The translations under genes were made by a program, and so were the position numbers. Of a DNA stretch of 64,000 nt, positions 17,040-25,688 are shown piece after piece. The notes beneath the pieces were generated by a model, which did no database searches, was not told the DNA's origin, and saw only the letters and a program-made list of their open reading frames with translations. How positions within the stretch are numbered: position 1 is the first letter of the stretch; each line of letters starts with the position of its first letter. The stretch comes from Shouchella miscanthi (lineage in GTDB: Bacteria; Bacillota; Bacilli; Bacillales; Bacillaceae_D): contig NZ_CP042163.1 of NCBI RefSeq assembly GCF_007725405.1, positions 806,001 through 870,000 of the forward strand. The letters run 5' to 3'.

Positions 17040-17692
17040 AAGGGTTATTATTAAATCAATATTATAGTGTGCAAAAATCGATATGGGTATATGCGTTGCT
17101 TGCATTCGTCATTCCGGTCGTTATCCTTATATTTTTTGAAGGGGGTATGCTCGATCGATTAGCGGCTTTTGTTGCGATTGGTTTTATGGTTTCACCGGCG
17201 TTAGAGGTGTTAAAGCATGAAGGGAAGTCAGGTTGGAGTAAATATATGGCTACACTTCCAATAAGTCGCGCCAAAGTTGTTCAAAGTCACTATTTATTCT
17301 TTGTTCTATTACTTCTAGTTGGTGTTGGTCTTGCTGGAGCCGCTTATTTCATCGCAACTCAATTATTTAACCAGGTGCCTACTGATTATTTCTTTGTTGG
17401 AATCTTGTCGATCATTGGCATTGTGTTAACCTCTGGAGTTATTACGTACCCCTTAACCTACATCCTTGGTGCCGAAAAAAGTGACATGATTTTGCTTTTA
17501 GGAATGGGTGGCTCAATTGGTGTTTACTTATTGACTTTTACGGTTTTTTCAATGGTATTTAATAAAGAGGGAACTTATTTTGGATCCGATGCCGATTTAT
17601 TTTTTGGCTTATTGTTTATTGGCATCACCCTCATCGTGTTTGTCCTTTCCTATATCGTGTCACTCATCCTGTACAAACGAAAAGAATTTTAA
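17036..17692 (+). CDS. ABC-2-type exporter permease
   Basis: A 218-residue membrane protein with about six predicted transmembrane segments (hydrophobic blocks near residues 15-35, 38-52, 85-105, 118-142, 150-172 and 188-212). It has the MATLPISRAKVVQSHY linker typical of the ABC-2/YhcI-like permease group. It overlaps the second ATPase by 4 bases and is followed by a terminator, closing the operon. Confidence 0.85.
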   Translation: MKGLLLNQYYSVQKSIWVYALLAFVIPVVILIFFEGGMLDRLAAFVAIGFMVSPALEVLKHEGKSGWSKYMATLPISRAKVVQSHYLFFVLLLLVGVGLAGAAYFIATQLFNQVPTDYFFVGILSIIGIVLTSGVITYPLTYILGAEKSDMILLLGMGGSIGVYLLTFTVFSMVFNKEGTYFGSDADLFFGLLFIGITLIVFVLSYIVSLILYKRKEF

Positions 17693-17697
17693 AGGAA

Positions 17698-17724
17698 GCG
17701 CATCTAATGCAGATGCGTTTTTTC
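17698..17724 (+). terminator. Terminator of the GntR-ABC operon
   Basis: CGCATCT/AGATGCG around the short loop AATGC, followed by TTTTTTC, immediately after the permease stop. Confidence 0.75.
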
Positions 17725-17782
17725 ATGTGAAGTGGGTATACAATGGATAGTGACGCTCAACTTGTATAGGGAGGCGAACAGA

Positions 17783-17962
17783 GTGAAGGTGCTAGTATTT
17801 TGTGAGAAATGCGGAAACCCTAAAAGGTTATCAAATTATGTGTTAAAGGCGTATATTGCAACCGCTCATCATGTTTATTGTGACGTGTGCCAGCACGAAA
17901 ACGAAGTAACCTCAAACTTAAGACGCTATGCGTTTCAATTAAGGAGAAAACAAGGGTATTAA
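17783..17962 (+). CDS. Small zinc-ribbon protein
   Basis: A 59-residue basic protein with two CxxC knuckles, CEKCG near residue 7 and CDVCQ near residue 41, fitting a single zinc ribbon. The GTG at 17783 is preceded by GGGAGG at a spacing of 8 bases, and a hairpin terminator follows the stop. Function unknown; nucleic-acid binding or a structural role is possible. Confidence 0.6.
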   Translation: MKVLVFCEKCGNPKRLSNYVLKAYIATAHHVYCDVCQHENEVTSNLRRYAFQLRRKQGY

Positions 17963-17970
17963 TCATTTTA

Positions 17971-17993
17971 AAGCCTAAAAGGCTTTTTTTATT
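17971..17993 (+). terminator. Terminator after the zinc-ribbon gene
   Basis: AAGCCT/AGGCTT stem with loop AAAA-type sequence, followed by seven T residues. Confidence 0.7.
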
Positions 17994-18051
17994 TTGCCTA
18001 TCGTTCATGATAGAGTAAGGGTGAGTGAATAGAAAGGGAGGGGAAATTGGA

Positions 18052-18582
18052 GTGGGAAAAGTAGTTTTTTCAGAAGCAGAATTCGATTTAGCAGAAGTGG
18101 TTTATGAAGATTGGAAAGACATTCATAGTTATGCGTCTCTTCCAATCGTTAGTCAATACCAACCATGGGAAACGATGAGGGAGAAAGATACGACCGGTTA
18201 TGTAAATGGAATTGTAGAGGCTGCTCAGCAAGTGCCACGTACCCGTTATGCGTATGCCATTCAAAAAGGTGGTCGAACGATTGGCGTTACAGAATTAAAT
18301 GTGCGAGATAAAACAAATGGCGAGATTTCGTACATTTTACATCCTGATTACTGGGGACAAGGTTTAGCAACGAAAGCAGCAAAAAAGATGCTTCAATACG
18401 GATTTGAAGCACTAGATTTACATCGTATTTATGGAACATGCGATCCGGAAAATCATGCCTCAGCTAAGTTACTACAACGTCTTGGCATGCAACAAGAAGG
18501 GAGATTACGTGAAAACCTCTGGTCAAAAGACCATTGGCGGGATTCATTATTGTTTAGCGTGCTCGTGCATGAATGTGGATAA
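18052..18582 (+). CDS. GNAT acetyltransferase, RimJ/RimL type
   Basis: A 176-residue N-acetyltransferase. The acetyl-CoA loop is in HPDYWGQGLATKAAKKML (Q/R-x-x-G-x-A type), followed by HRIYGTCDPENHASAKLLQRLGMQQEGRL, characteristic of the RimJ/RimL group that acetylates protein N-termini or small amines. The GTG at 18052 has GGGAGGGG 8 bases upstream and is preferred to the GTG at 18025. Its stop codon lies inside the first DnaA box of the following cluster. Confidence 0.85.
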   Translation: MGKVVFSEAEFDLAEVVYEDWKDIHSYASLPIVSQYQPWETMREKDTTGYVNGIVEAAQQVPRTRYAYAIQKGGRTIGVTELNVRDKTNGEISYILHPDYWGQGLATKAAKKMLQYGFEALDLHRIYGTCDPENHASAKLLQRLGMQQEGRLRENLWSKDHWRDSLLFSVLVHECG

Positions 18583-18693
18583 CCATCACAGACAATCAGG
18601 AATTGATAAGCAAAGAGGTTAATATGTGTATAAAAAATGTAGATAAGTCGGAAAACTGTGGAAAATGAATTCGCTTTCGTTTAGTTATCCACA
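18574..18693. promoter_or_regulatory. Cluster of five DnaA boxes
   Basis: Consensus DnaA boxes (TTATCCACA) occur at 18574-18582 (minus strand, perfect) and 18685-18693 (plus strand, perfect). One-mismatch boxes occur at 18625-18633 (TTATACACA), 18639-18647 (TTATCTACA) and 18656-18664 (TTTTCCACA), all minus strand. Five boxes in 120 bases, in a gap with no gene, is unlikely by chance. B. subtilis has non-origin DnaA-box clusters that modulate initiation; this resembles one. Confidence 0.7.
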
Positions 18694-18708
18694 GATCTTT
18701 TGAAAAGT

Positions 18709-18738
18709 AACAGCCTTACGAGCATTCGGAAGGCTGTT
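18709..18738 (-). terminator. Hairpin terminator after the amidohydrolase
   Basis: AACAGCCTT (18709-18717) and AAGGCTGTT (18730-18738) form a perfect 9-bp stem with a 12-base loop, just past the stop of the minus-strand amidohydrolase. The T-rich tail is weak (TTACTTTTC). Confidence 0.6.
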
Positions 18739-18748
18739 GTGTTCGTTA

Positions 18749-20095
18749 CTATACTTTTGTATGAGCAAGCACATGCTTTTGCGCGTCCGATAACTGACTA
18801 CGAAGTGAGTCAAGATTATTGAATAACAGCTGACCGTGTCGTTTAACCGCCTTACCAGCAACGAATACAGAATCAACATTGCCTGGATGAGCTGTTTGGA
18901 CGACAGCACCGATTGGATCCGTAATCGGACTTAAGTTTAGATCACTCGTGTTTAGTAATAGAATATCTGCTTCTTTTCCTACTTCAAGACTACCAATTTT
19001 GTCGTCAAGTAAGAGTGCTTTAGCTCCTTCGATCGTTGCACACTCTAGTATTTGGTTGGCAGAAAGATGGAGTTCTGGTCCGGGCATGACGCCTTCATCA
19101 AGAAGTTTTTCATTGACTCGCGCTCTCTCTGCTTGTAAGGCAAATTTCATTTGAGCAAACATATCTCCACCTGTAGAAGTAACGACATCAACACCGAGAG
19201 TAGGCTTCACACCATTTTCAAGAGCGAGACCTGTAGCCGGGTAGCCGTGGCCCATCATCATTTCGACTTCTGGTGTGACGGATACACTTCCTCCTTTAGC
19301 GGCAATCCGTTTCATTGCCTCATCGGTTACTCGATTCATGTGCGTGAAATTCAAGTCTTTTCCAAGAAGATGCTGCTCGTCTAGGCGTTCGATGGAATGG
19401 GCTGTACGTCCCCAAGTACCAAACCCTAAATGCATGGTAGCCAAGATTCCCATTTCTCGAGCGGTGTTGATTTCTTTTACCGCTGTATCCCATGAACTAA
19501 ATTCAGGGCCGCGAATAGCAAGACCTAATGTAAGCAGCTGGTTTGGAGATTGGAAGTAAGCCGATTGAATGGTTTTCGCATCATCGGTATGCGTTAATGT
19601 ACTATCATTGTTCCAAAATGCCTCGTCTCCAGGTGCACCATATGCAAATACAGCTCGAATCCCAGCATCTTGTAATCCGCGAATGCCTTCTTCAGCGTGT
19701 TCAATCGAATTAATCATGGTCCAATCAAGGATGGTTGTCACACCAGCATCTAATGCTTCTAACGCGCCAAACAAATTGCCTATATAATCGTCTTGAGGTC
19801 TGCGCTTTGAGCCGATCCCACCGTAATAGAGTTGACCCAAGTAGGTTTGTAAGGACCAATCAGCACCAATATTTCGAATCATAGATTCCCAAGTATGTCG
19901 ATGACTGTCAACAAAGCCAGGCATCACAATCCTATTACTCGCATCAATGATGTCGGCATCTTCATCGTGTATAGAAGGTTCAATTTTACTTATTTTCGTC
20001 CCCTCTATTAAAATATCAGCTTCTATGTAAGAAGTTCGCTTGGTTACTGGTAGGACTGTCCCACCTCTAATAAGTGTCTTTTTCATAATCATCAT
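18749..20095 (-). CDS. Amidohydrolase-superfamily deaminase (TrzN/AtzB/cytosine deaminase-like)
   Basis: A 448-residue metal-dependent hydrolase. Metal ligands are visible as HRH in DSHRHTWES, His in ATMHLGFG, His in FTHMN and Asp in TLGVDVVTST. The C-terminal GSLEVGKEADILLL is typical of subgroup III amidohydrolases, which deaminate or dechlorinate pyrimidines, purines and s-triazines. Substrate not determinable. It overlaps the upstream GNAT gene (TGATG); the ATG at 20086 with AAAGG upstream is an equally good start. Possibly related in role to the heterocycle cluster at 47 kb, but unlinked. Confidence 0.85.
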   Translation of the reverse strand: MMIMKKTLIRGGTVLPVTKRTSYIEADILIEGTKISKIEPSIHDEDADIIDASNRIVMPGFVDSHRHTWESMIRNIGADWSLQTYLGQLYYGGIGSKRRPQDDYIGNLFGALEALDAGVTTILDWTMINSIEHAEEGIRGLQDAGIRAVFAYGAPGDEAFWNNDSTLTHTDDAKTIQSAYFQSPNQLLTLGLAIRGPEFSSWDTAVKEINTAREMGILATMHLGFGTWGRTAHSIERLDEQHLLGKDLNFTHMNRVTDEAMKRIAAKGGSVSVTPEVEMMMGHGYPATGLALENGVKPTLGVDVVTSTGGDMFAQMKFALQAERARVNEKLLDEGVMPGPELHLSANQILECATIEGAKALLLDDKIGSLEVGKEADILLLNTSDLNLSPITDPIGAVVQTAHPGNVDSVFVAGKAVKRHGQLLFNNLDSLRSQLSDAQKHVLAHTKV

Positions 20096-20586
20096 CCTTT
20101 CCCATTTAGTTTCTTTTCCATTTCAATGAGGGTGACTGGATAACCAAAAAAATCGCCAGTACGCTCACCAGTTATCTCAAACCCTTCCTTTGTGTAAAAG
20201 TAAACGCTTTTATTGCCTTTATAAACAATCAGACGGCAGTGGTCGGGCTGTTCAAAACGTCTCAGCCCTGTATGAAGCAAGGATCTGCCAATACCTCGAC
20301 CCTGTTCAGCAGGATCGACATAGAGTGATTCAAGGTAAGCATTGTGCTCAGAATATTTTTCGGGTGAAAAGAACGCATACCCATGAATGCGACCATTTTC
20401 CTCGGCAACAAGTGTAATAGAAGACCGAAAACGACGATTCATCTCATGAGAAGAATAGGCATCGCGAATGACTTTTTTCTGGATGTCATCTGGAATTTGC
20501 GGTGTATAGGTTGCTTTCCACGTCTTAGCTGCTAGTGCACGGATAGCGTGAAGATCACGTCTTTTCATATCTCGTATGTGCATCAC
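20092..20586 (-). CDS. GNAT acetyltransferase
   Basis: A 164-residue GNAT protein with LESLYVDPAEQGRGIGRSLL, the acetyl-CoA binding motif A (Q-x-x-G-x-G), and a C-terminal YFYTKEGFEITGE typical of motif B. It is translationally coupled to the downstream amidohydrolase, hinting at modification of a related small molecule, though this is only contextual. Confidence 0.85.
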   Translation of the reverse strand: MMHIRDMKRRDLHAIRALAAKTWKATYTPQIPDDIQKKVIRDAYSSHEMNRRFRSSITLVAEENGRIHGYAFFSPEKYSEHNAYLESLYVDPAEQGRGIGRSLLHTGLRRFEQPDHCRLIVYKGNKSVYFYTKEGFEITGERTGDFFGYPVTLIEMEKKLNGKG

Positions 20587-20692
20587 ACATTCCTCCCTTA
20601 GTGAAGGCTCTAGATGGTTATTACTGTTAGCTTACCAAATAGTTTCAAAAAAGCGTATAATAATGCTTACTTAGATTCAAAGAGGTGAAAGA

Positions 20693-21262
20693 ATGAAAAA
20701 TGACGTCCTTGAATATGAAAAGCATGGCATGACCATTACAATTCGCTTAGCCGAAATGGAAGATGCTACCACGCTTGGTAGATTACGAGCAACCTTAGAC
20801 GGAGAAACAGACCATTTTGATCGAGTATATGGAGAAAATGTATTAACAGAAGAAGAATGTAAGGCGATGATTGAAGCGTGTACATCACCTGAAAACTTGC
20901 TTCTCGTTGCTGAAGCAGAAGGTCGTATTGTGGGATATTTACGAGCACAAGGAAGTCAGCTAAGGAAGCTTGCACATCGGGTTGAATTCGGTGTAGGTGT
21001 CAGTAAAAAGTATTGGGGTTATTCAATCGGCAAGTCGCTCATTATTAAGCTACTACGTTGGGCAGACGAAAAACAAATACATAAGGTAATGCTACAGGTT
21101 CTTGAAACAAACGTAACAGCTATTCAATTGTATGAGAAGCTTGGTTTTAAAAAAGAAGGACTGTTAATCGACGATAAAAAACACGGGGACACCTATCAAC
21201 ATACAATTATAATGGGGAGAGTGAAGCAAGAAGGGGAAGCTTTACGGTTCCCCTCCCTTTAA
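20693..21262 (+). CDS. GNAT acetyltransferase
   Basis: A 189-residue GNAT protein. Motif A is degenerate (VSKKYWGYSIGKSLI; Q/R-x-x-G reads Y-W-G-Y-S-I-G), and motif B LQVLETNVTAIQLYEKLGFKKEG is well conserved. AGAGGTG lies before ATG. The stop overlaps the convergent AEC transporter gene by 4 bases. Substrate unknown. Confidence 0.85.
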   Translation: MKNDVLEYEKHGMTITIRLAEMEDATTLGRLRATLDGETDHFDRVYGENVLTEEECKAMIEACTSPENLLLVAEAEGRIVGYLRAQGSQLRKLAHRVEFGVGVSKKYWGYSIGKSLIIKLLRWADEKQIHKVMLQVLETNVTAIQLYEKLGFKKEGLLIDDKKHGDTYQHTIIMGRVKQEGEALRFPSL

Positions 21263-22176
21263 AACAGCACAGCTGACAAAGCAATAACAGCTGTAACCGT
21301 AAGGCAGCTAAAGAGTGTTGTATAAAGGACAACTTGTGCATGTAAATCAGGCTCAATATTGTATTGTAGCGCAAGTGTTGCTGTATTCCTTGAAGTCGGA
21401 AAAGAGCTGGCAATAAATAGAGATTGTGCAACAATGCCATCCAGGTTTAAGAGTAAGATAATACCTAATGCAACGGAAGGTCCAACGAGCAGCCGACCAA
21501 TAATAGAAAAGAGAACAACACGATGAAACAAACCAAATTGAATGGTAGCTAATTGCGCTCCTAAAAGGATAAGAGCAAGCGCAATGAAACCATTTGCAAG
21601 ATAACTAAGAGGTGTTTCAATAAACGTAGGAAGTGGAATACGAAACAATTGAAAAAGCAGACCAAGAATAAGCGCATGAATAATTGGCATTTTTAAGAAT
21701 GAGAGAAGAATACCCTTAAGGGATTTAGTCGCTGATAAAAGATTATACAATCCATATGAATAGGTAAGTAAATTTTGAAAGATTAGTACAAAGATTTGAA
21801 TAGTCACGCCAAGAGGGTTAGCGCTGAAGATCATTTGACTGACAGGTAAACCATAGTTTCCTGAATTCATTAAGGAGACACTGTTTTTCAAAACGGCTGC
21901 TTCGCCACCTGAAAGGTGAAGCATTTTAGTAATCACTGTACTAAATAGGATCATCACTAGTGTAAATAAAAGAAGATAGCCAAGAATTTGCGATAGAACC
22001 ACTATATCCATTTCAACGTAATAGAGATTTAAAAAAATAGATGCAGGCATAAAACATACAGTTAAGAGAGTGGAAAAAGGTTTTAGCTTAAATTCATAAT
22101 GGCGTTGTAAAAAGAGACCTAACGTCATAAGGGCAAGAATAGGAAAAATGACTTCAAGAAAGATGGCACTAAACAT
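21259..22176 (-). CDS. AEC-family transporter
   Basis: A 305-residue integral membrane protein with about ten hydrophobic segments, of the auxin efflux carrier (AEC/YfdV-type) family. The family-typical NSGNYGLPV stretch after segment 4 and SSFPTSRNTATLA near the C-terminus are visible. Members export or import organic acids and amino acid derivatives. Transcribed alone. Confidence 0.85.
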   Translation of the reverse strand: MFSAIFLEVIFPILALMTLGLFLQRHYEFKLKPFSTLLTVCFMPASIFLNLYYVEMDIVVLSQILGYLLLFTLVMILFSTVITKMLHLSGGEAAVLKNSVSLMNSGNYGLPVSQMIFSANPLGVTIQIFVLIFQNLLTYSYGLYNLLSATKSLKGILLSFLKMPIIHALILGLLFQLFRIPLPTFIETPLSYLANGFIALALILLGAQLATIQFGLFHRVVLFSIIGRLLVGPSVALGIILLLNLDGIVAQSLFIASSFPTSRNTATLALQYNIEPDLHAQVVLYTTLFSCLTVTAVIALSAVLF

Positions 22177-22284
22177 GTGGAATCACTCCAATCGTGATGA
22201 GAATCAATCTTTATTGTACCGTGTAAACAGTGATTAACCTAATACACCTTTTTGATCCTATATGATAAGAAATTCAAATCACGA

Positions 22285-22308
22285 TAAAAAAGGATGGTTT
22301 CTCCATCC
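22285..22308 (-). terminator. Terminator of the XRE-ABC operon
   Basis: On the minus strand GGATGG-agaaa-CCATCC is followed by TTTTTTATC, directly after the stop of the ABC permease. Confidence 0.85.
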
Positions 22309-22310
22309 AA

Positions 22311-23045
22311 TTATTGCACGTACCGCATATTTCGTTTAAAGACAAAGATAGCCATTATACTCGTACCTATTGCGTAAAGAAACACCCAGCCTAAGTGCGG
22401 AAATGTACTGGTGAGATGACCAGATAGTGCCTCTCGGCTCGCTTCAACTGCATGTAGAAAAGGAAGAGAGTAGGCAACAGCTTCAAACCAGCCACCAATA
22501 AGAGAGACATCAAACCAAGCACCACTAAGCCATGCACATAGGTTCGTCAAAAGAGCCCCACAAATACCCCCAACTTGCTTATTCGTAAAGACGCTGCCAG
22601 TCAGTAACCCAATCGCAATAAAAAGTAGAGCCGCCGGAAGTAGAGTTAGAATAGACCAAAAGGTGTTACTAGAAAGTGGGAGACCAAGAAAGAAAGCGAC
22701 AAGATAGCAAAGAGTCATTTGCACGATGGCAAATAAAAGGAGCGGTAACGCGTAACCAAGAATAAAGTGCTGGGAACGTAAAGGCGTTGTAAATAATCTA
22801 AGCAAAAAAGAACTCTCCCGATCGCTTGCTATCAGCATTCCCGAGAATAGAGAAATAAAGGACAAGCCGAACATAGCAATGCCTGGGGTCAGACGTTCAA
22901 TGTGAAATTGTTCATTTGGAATATTCGATTGTATAAGCGAGAGTAAGAAAAGAAGAAGCAGAGGAAAAGCAAGCCCGAATAAAAGCGTGAGCCAATCTCG
23001 CGTCATTTCTTTATAATTTCGAGATGCGAATGCCATCGTCTTCAT
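22311..23045 (-). CDS. ABC-2-type exporter permease
   Basis: A 244-residue membrane protein with six predicted transmembrane segments and a LFTTPLRSQHFILGYALPLL linker typical of the ABC-2 (DrrB/NodJ-like) permeases of drug or lipid exporters. It overlaps the ATPase gene by 4 bases (ATGA). Third gene of the XRE-AbrB/ATPase/permease operon. Confidence 0.87.
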   Translation of the reverse strand: MKTMAFASRNYKEMTRDWLTLLFGLAFPLLLLFLLSLIQSNIPNEQFHIERLTPGIAMFGLSFISLFSGMLIASDRESSFLLRLFTTPLRSQHFILGYALPLLLFAIVQMTLCYLVAFFLGLPLSSNTFWSILTLLPAALLFIAIGLLTGSVFTNKQVGGICGALLTNLCAWLSGAWFDVSLIGGWFEAVAYSLPFLHAVEASREALSGHLTSTFPHLGWVFLYAIGTSIMAIFVFKRNMRYVQ

Positions 23046-23776
23046 TCATATCCCTCCTCTAATTGTACAAAGGATACGAATGCATCCTCTAAAGAGTGTG
23101 TATGCTTCTGCTTTTTTAATTCGGCAGGTGTACCTGTTTTAATAAGTTGTCCATTTGCCATAATACCAACCCGGTCGGCAAGTGCATCCGCCTCTTCCAT
23201 GTGATGGGTTGTTAAAACAATCGTCATACTCCCTTTTAATTCATTAATGACGTTCCAAAGCTCTCTACGAGCAATCACATCAACTCCTGCAGTTGGTTCA
23301 TCAAGGAAAAGTACGTTTGGTTTCGTGACGAGGGCCATTCCCATACTTAAACGTCTCATCATGCCGCCAGATAAGTGCTTCGCTTTTTTTGTTCTCTCCT
23401 TTTGTAAATCCAATTGCAAGAGTATTTGATTACACTGTTTCGTTGCTTCTTTATTAGATGCTCCATAAATAGTAGCAAGTAAAAGAATATTTTCTTTAAC
23501 GGTCAAGTTAGGAGCAACCGCACTTTCTTGTGGTGAAACACCAATGAGTGGTTTTATTTGTTGAGGATTCGTTTGAATTGAAACGTGATGAATGGTTGCT
23601 TCACCGCTTGTTGGGGAAAGCACGGTGGTTAGCATGTTAATCACCGTTGTTTTTCCTGCCCCGTTTAAGCCAAGCAAGGCGAAAAGCTCTCCTTCTTTAA
23701 TGGAAAGATTAAGCTGATTGACAGCTATATGTGTAGAATAATGCTTGGTTAAATCGACCGTCTCAATCGCCTTCAT
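23042..23776 (-). CDS. ABC exporter ATP-binding protein
   Basis: A 244-residue DrrA/NodI-like ATPase: Walker A GLNGAGKTT near residue 35, Q-loop SPQE, signature LSGGMMRRL near 133, Walker B VLFLDEPTAGVD near 153 and switch His in TTHHMEEADALADR. It starts within the stop of the regulator gene (ATGA). The substrate is unknown; drug, bacteriocin or lipid export is typical of the family. Confidence 0.92.
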   Translation of the reverse strand: MKAIETVDLTKHYSTHIAVNQLNLSIKEGELFALLGLNGAGKTTVINMLTTVLSPTSGEATIHHVSIQTNPQQIKPLIGVSPQESAVAPNLTVKENILLLATIYGASNKEATKQCNQILLQLDLQKERTKKAKHLSGGMMRRLSMGMALVTKPNVLFLDEPTAGVDVIARRELWNVINELKGSMTIVLTTHHMEEADALADRVGIMANGQLIKTGTPAELKKQKHTHSLEDAFVSFVQLEEGYE

Positions 23777-24210
23777 TCGTCGTCGTTCCTTTCTTTTTGT
23801 GCGGCGAAGATGTCGTCTGCAAATGTTAAAAAATGCTCATTTTTAACAAGGGCTAATCCTTGCTCTTCATCACCAAGAATTAATAGTTTATCACCAGCTT
23901 GCAATTGAAAAAGGTCACGGGCTTTTTTAGGTATCACAATTTGACCACGTTCACCAATCGTTGTTAAGCCGAAAATATGTTTACCTTTTGGCCCAATACC
24001 GTACTCGGTCGCTTCACCAGCCAGGTCGTCTAAACGAACGTTAAATAGACGTGCAAGAGCAATCGCATGGTTCAAGTCAGGGACCGTATCGCCACTTTCC
24101 CACTTTGCGACGGCTTGCCGGGATACATGTAGCTGTTCCGCCACATTTTCTTGTGTGAGCTTGTTTTTCTTTCTTAGATTCTTTAAATGCTCATTCATCC
24201 TATTTTTCAT
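23773..24210 (-). CDS. XRE-AbrB fusion transcriptional regulator
   Basis: A 145-residue protein fusing an N-terminal XRE helix-turn-helix (residues about 8-60, with QENVAEQLHVSRQAVAKWESG) to a C-terminal AbrB/SpoVT swapped-hairpin domain (about 80-125, with GQIVIPKKARDLFQLQAGDKLLILGD). It heads the ABC exporter operon and probably controls it. The ATG at 24210 touches GGAGG, so the second ATG at 24198 may be the true start. A perfect inverted repeat lies about 60-80 bases upstream. Confidence 0.88.
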   Translation of the reverse strand: MKNRMNEHLKNLRKKNKLTQENVAEQLHVSRQAVAKWESGDTVPDLNHAIALARLFNVRLDDLAGEATEYGIGPKGKHIFGLTTIGERGQIVIPKKARDLFQLQAGDKLLILGDEEQGLALVKNEHFLTFADDIFAAQKERNDDE

Positions 24211-24271
24211 CCTCCTTTTCTTTCATTATAGCGGGATTAACAGGCTTTTCTACCAACTAAAGGTAACGTAA

Positions 24272-24293
24272 GATGTTAACGAAGGTTAACATC
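24272..24293. promoter_or_regulatory. Inverted-repeat operator upstream of the XRE-AbrB gene
   Basis: GATGTTAAC (24272-24280), spacer GAAG and GTTAACATC (24285-24293) form a perfect 9-bp inverted repeat. A further half-site GGTAAC lies at 24262. Position, 62 bases before the regulator start, suggests autoregulation. Confidence 0.6.
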
Positions 24294-24495
24294 ATTAATA
24301 AAAAGGGAAGGGATTACATTGAATGCTTTCTAGTAAACATTGAATTCGATTGTACACACGTTTAATTAGAGAACGCTTGTAATGGCTGTTTGTCTAAATG
24401 ACTATTAATTAGACGTGAAGTGAATAGGGGTTCAATGTGTCATTTATTTTTGTTGTTTAACCTCATGCTATAATGCGTTAAAAGGGGTTGGGCTT

Positions 24496-25485
24496 GTGAA
24501 TGGTAGACGAATTATTTACCGACAGTTTGGTTCTCCTGCTTCTGTTCTATCTGTTGAAGAAAGACCGTCTATGGCATTAAAGAAGGATGACGTACTTGTA
24601 AAAATGACGATGATGCCGATTAATCCGTCTGATCTTATTCCAATACGTGGGGCATATGCTCATCGCATTTCACTGCCTGCTATACCTGGATATGAAGGTG
24701 TAGGTATTGTTGAAGAGGTAGGGAGCAATGTGTCATCTACTCTTATTGGAAAGCGCGTTCTTCCGTTAAGAGGAGAAGGGACTTGGCAAGATGCTGTTCA
24801 AACAAAAGCAGCTCATTTAGTTACAATTCCATCTACAATCAATGACCGAACTGCTGCTCAGCTTTATATTAATCCATTAACAGCCTTTGTCCTATGTACA
24901 GACATTTTGGATCTTACACGAAAAGATGTTGTTGTGATGAATGCGGCTAGTTCGGCACTCGGAAAAATGGTCGCACAGATGTCAAAAATAAGAGGGTTTT
25001 CATTCATTGCCGTCGTACGAAATGACGTTTACAAAGAAGAACTTCTGCAATTAGGTGCAGCAACCGTTGTGAACGATGTCGATGAATCCGTGTATGATGC
25101 AGTGCGGGCATACACAGCAGGAGCTGGTGCTACGGTAGCGATTGATTCCATTGGTGGTGAAGCAGGGAACCGGCTTGGTGCTTGTGTGCAAAGAAATGGG
25201 GTGTTTTTGGCTGTTGGCTTGCTATCAGGACAACAGGTAAATTGGCAAGGGTTATCAAGTCGTTTACAGACAAAGCTTTTTCATTTAAGGCAGTGGAATA
25301 AAACGGTTACTGTCACCCATTGGCATCAAGTGTTCAATACACTGATTACGTATGTAAGTGAAGGTATACTGACTATTAGTAATCATGGGACGGCTTATGA
25401 ATTGGCAAATGTTCAACAAGCAGTCAAGGTAGCAGAACAAACGCCGAGTTTTAATGGGAAAGTGTTTTTACTAGGTCAGAAATAG
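24496..25485 (+). CDS. Medium-chain dehydrogenase/reductase, quinone oxidoreductase or enoyl reductase type
   Basis: A 329-residue zinc-free MDR protein: N-terminal GroES-like fold with PINPSDLIPIRGAY and IPGYEGVGIVEEVG, then a Rossmann domain with VVMNAASSALGKMVAQMSK in place of the usual GxGxxG and AIDSIGGEAG. This pattern fits the MECR/QOR branch that reduces enoyl-thioesters or quinones with NADPH. GTG start with AAGGGG upstream. Single gene. Confidence 0.85.
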   Translation: MNGRRIIYRQFGSPASVLSVEERPSMALKKDDVLVKMTMMPINPSDLIPIRGAYAHRISLPAIPGYEGVGIVEEVGSNVSSTLIGKRVLPLRGEGTWQDAVQTKAAHLVTIPSTINDRTAAQLYINPLTAFVLCTDILDLTRKDVVVMNAASSALGKMVAQMSKIRGFSFIAVVRNDVYKEELLQLGAATVVNDVDESVYDAVRAYTAGAGATVAIDSIGGEAGNRLGACVQRNGVFLAVGLLSGQQVNWQGLSSRLQTKLFHLRQWNKTVTVTHWHQVFNTLITYVSEGILTISNHGTAYELANVQQAVKVAEQTPSFNGKVFLLGQK

Positions 25486-25688
25486 CGATAGAGCAAGGGG
25501 ATAAATGGACTGATAATCAATAGTCCAATAAGAACCGGAATAGAGAATAGTAAACTGAAGAGAAAAAGATTTTGTAAAAATGGATGGTCAATAAATAGGA
25601 ATGTGAGCGTTGAGAAGATCATAAAGAGAATGAGAGAAAGGGTTATTCCTTTTATGAGTCCTTTTAAAAAAGAGTTGAGGGCAGACAT
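25476..25688 (-). CDS. Small two-helix membrane protein
   Basis: 70 residues when started at the ATG at 25688, which has GGAGG 6 bases upstream (a longer frame to 25718 lacks a site). Two strongly hydrophobic stretches (residues about 12-33 and 38-62) predict two transmembrane helices. It overlaps the end of the convergent oxidoreductase gene by 10 bases. Not recognised. Confidence 0.55.
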   Translation of the reverse strand: MSALNSFLKGLIKGITLSLILFMIFSTLTFLFIDHPFLQNLFLFSLLFSIPVLIGLLIISPFIPLLYRYF

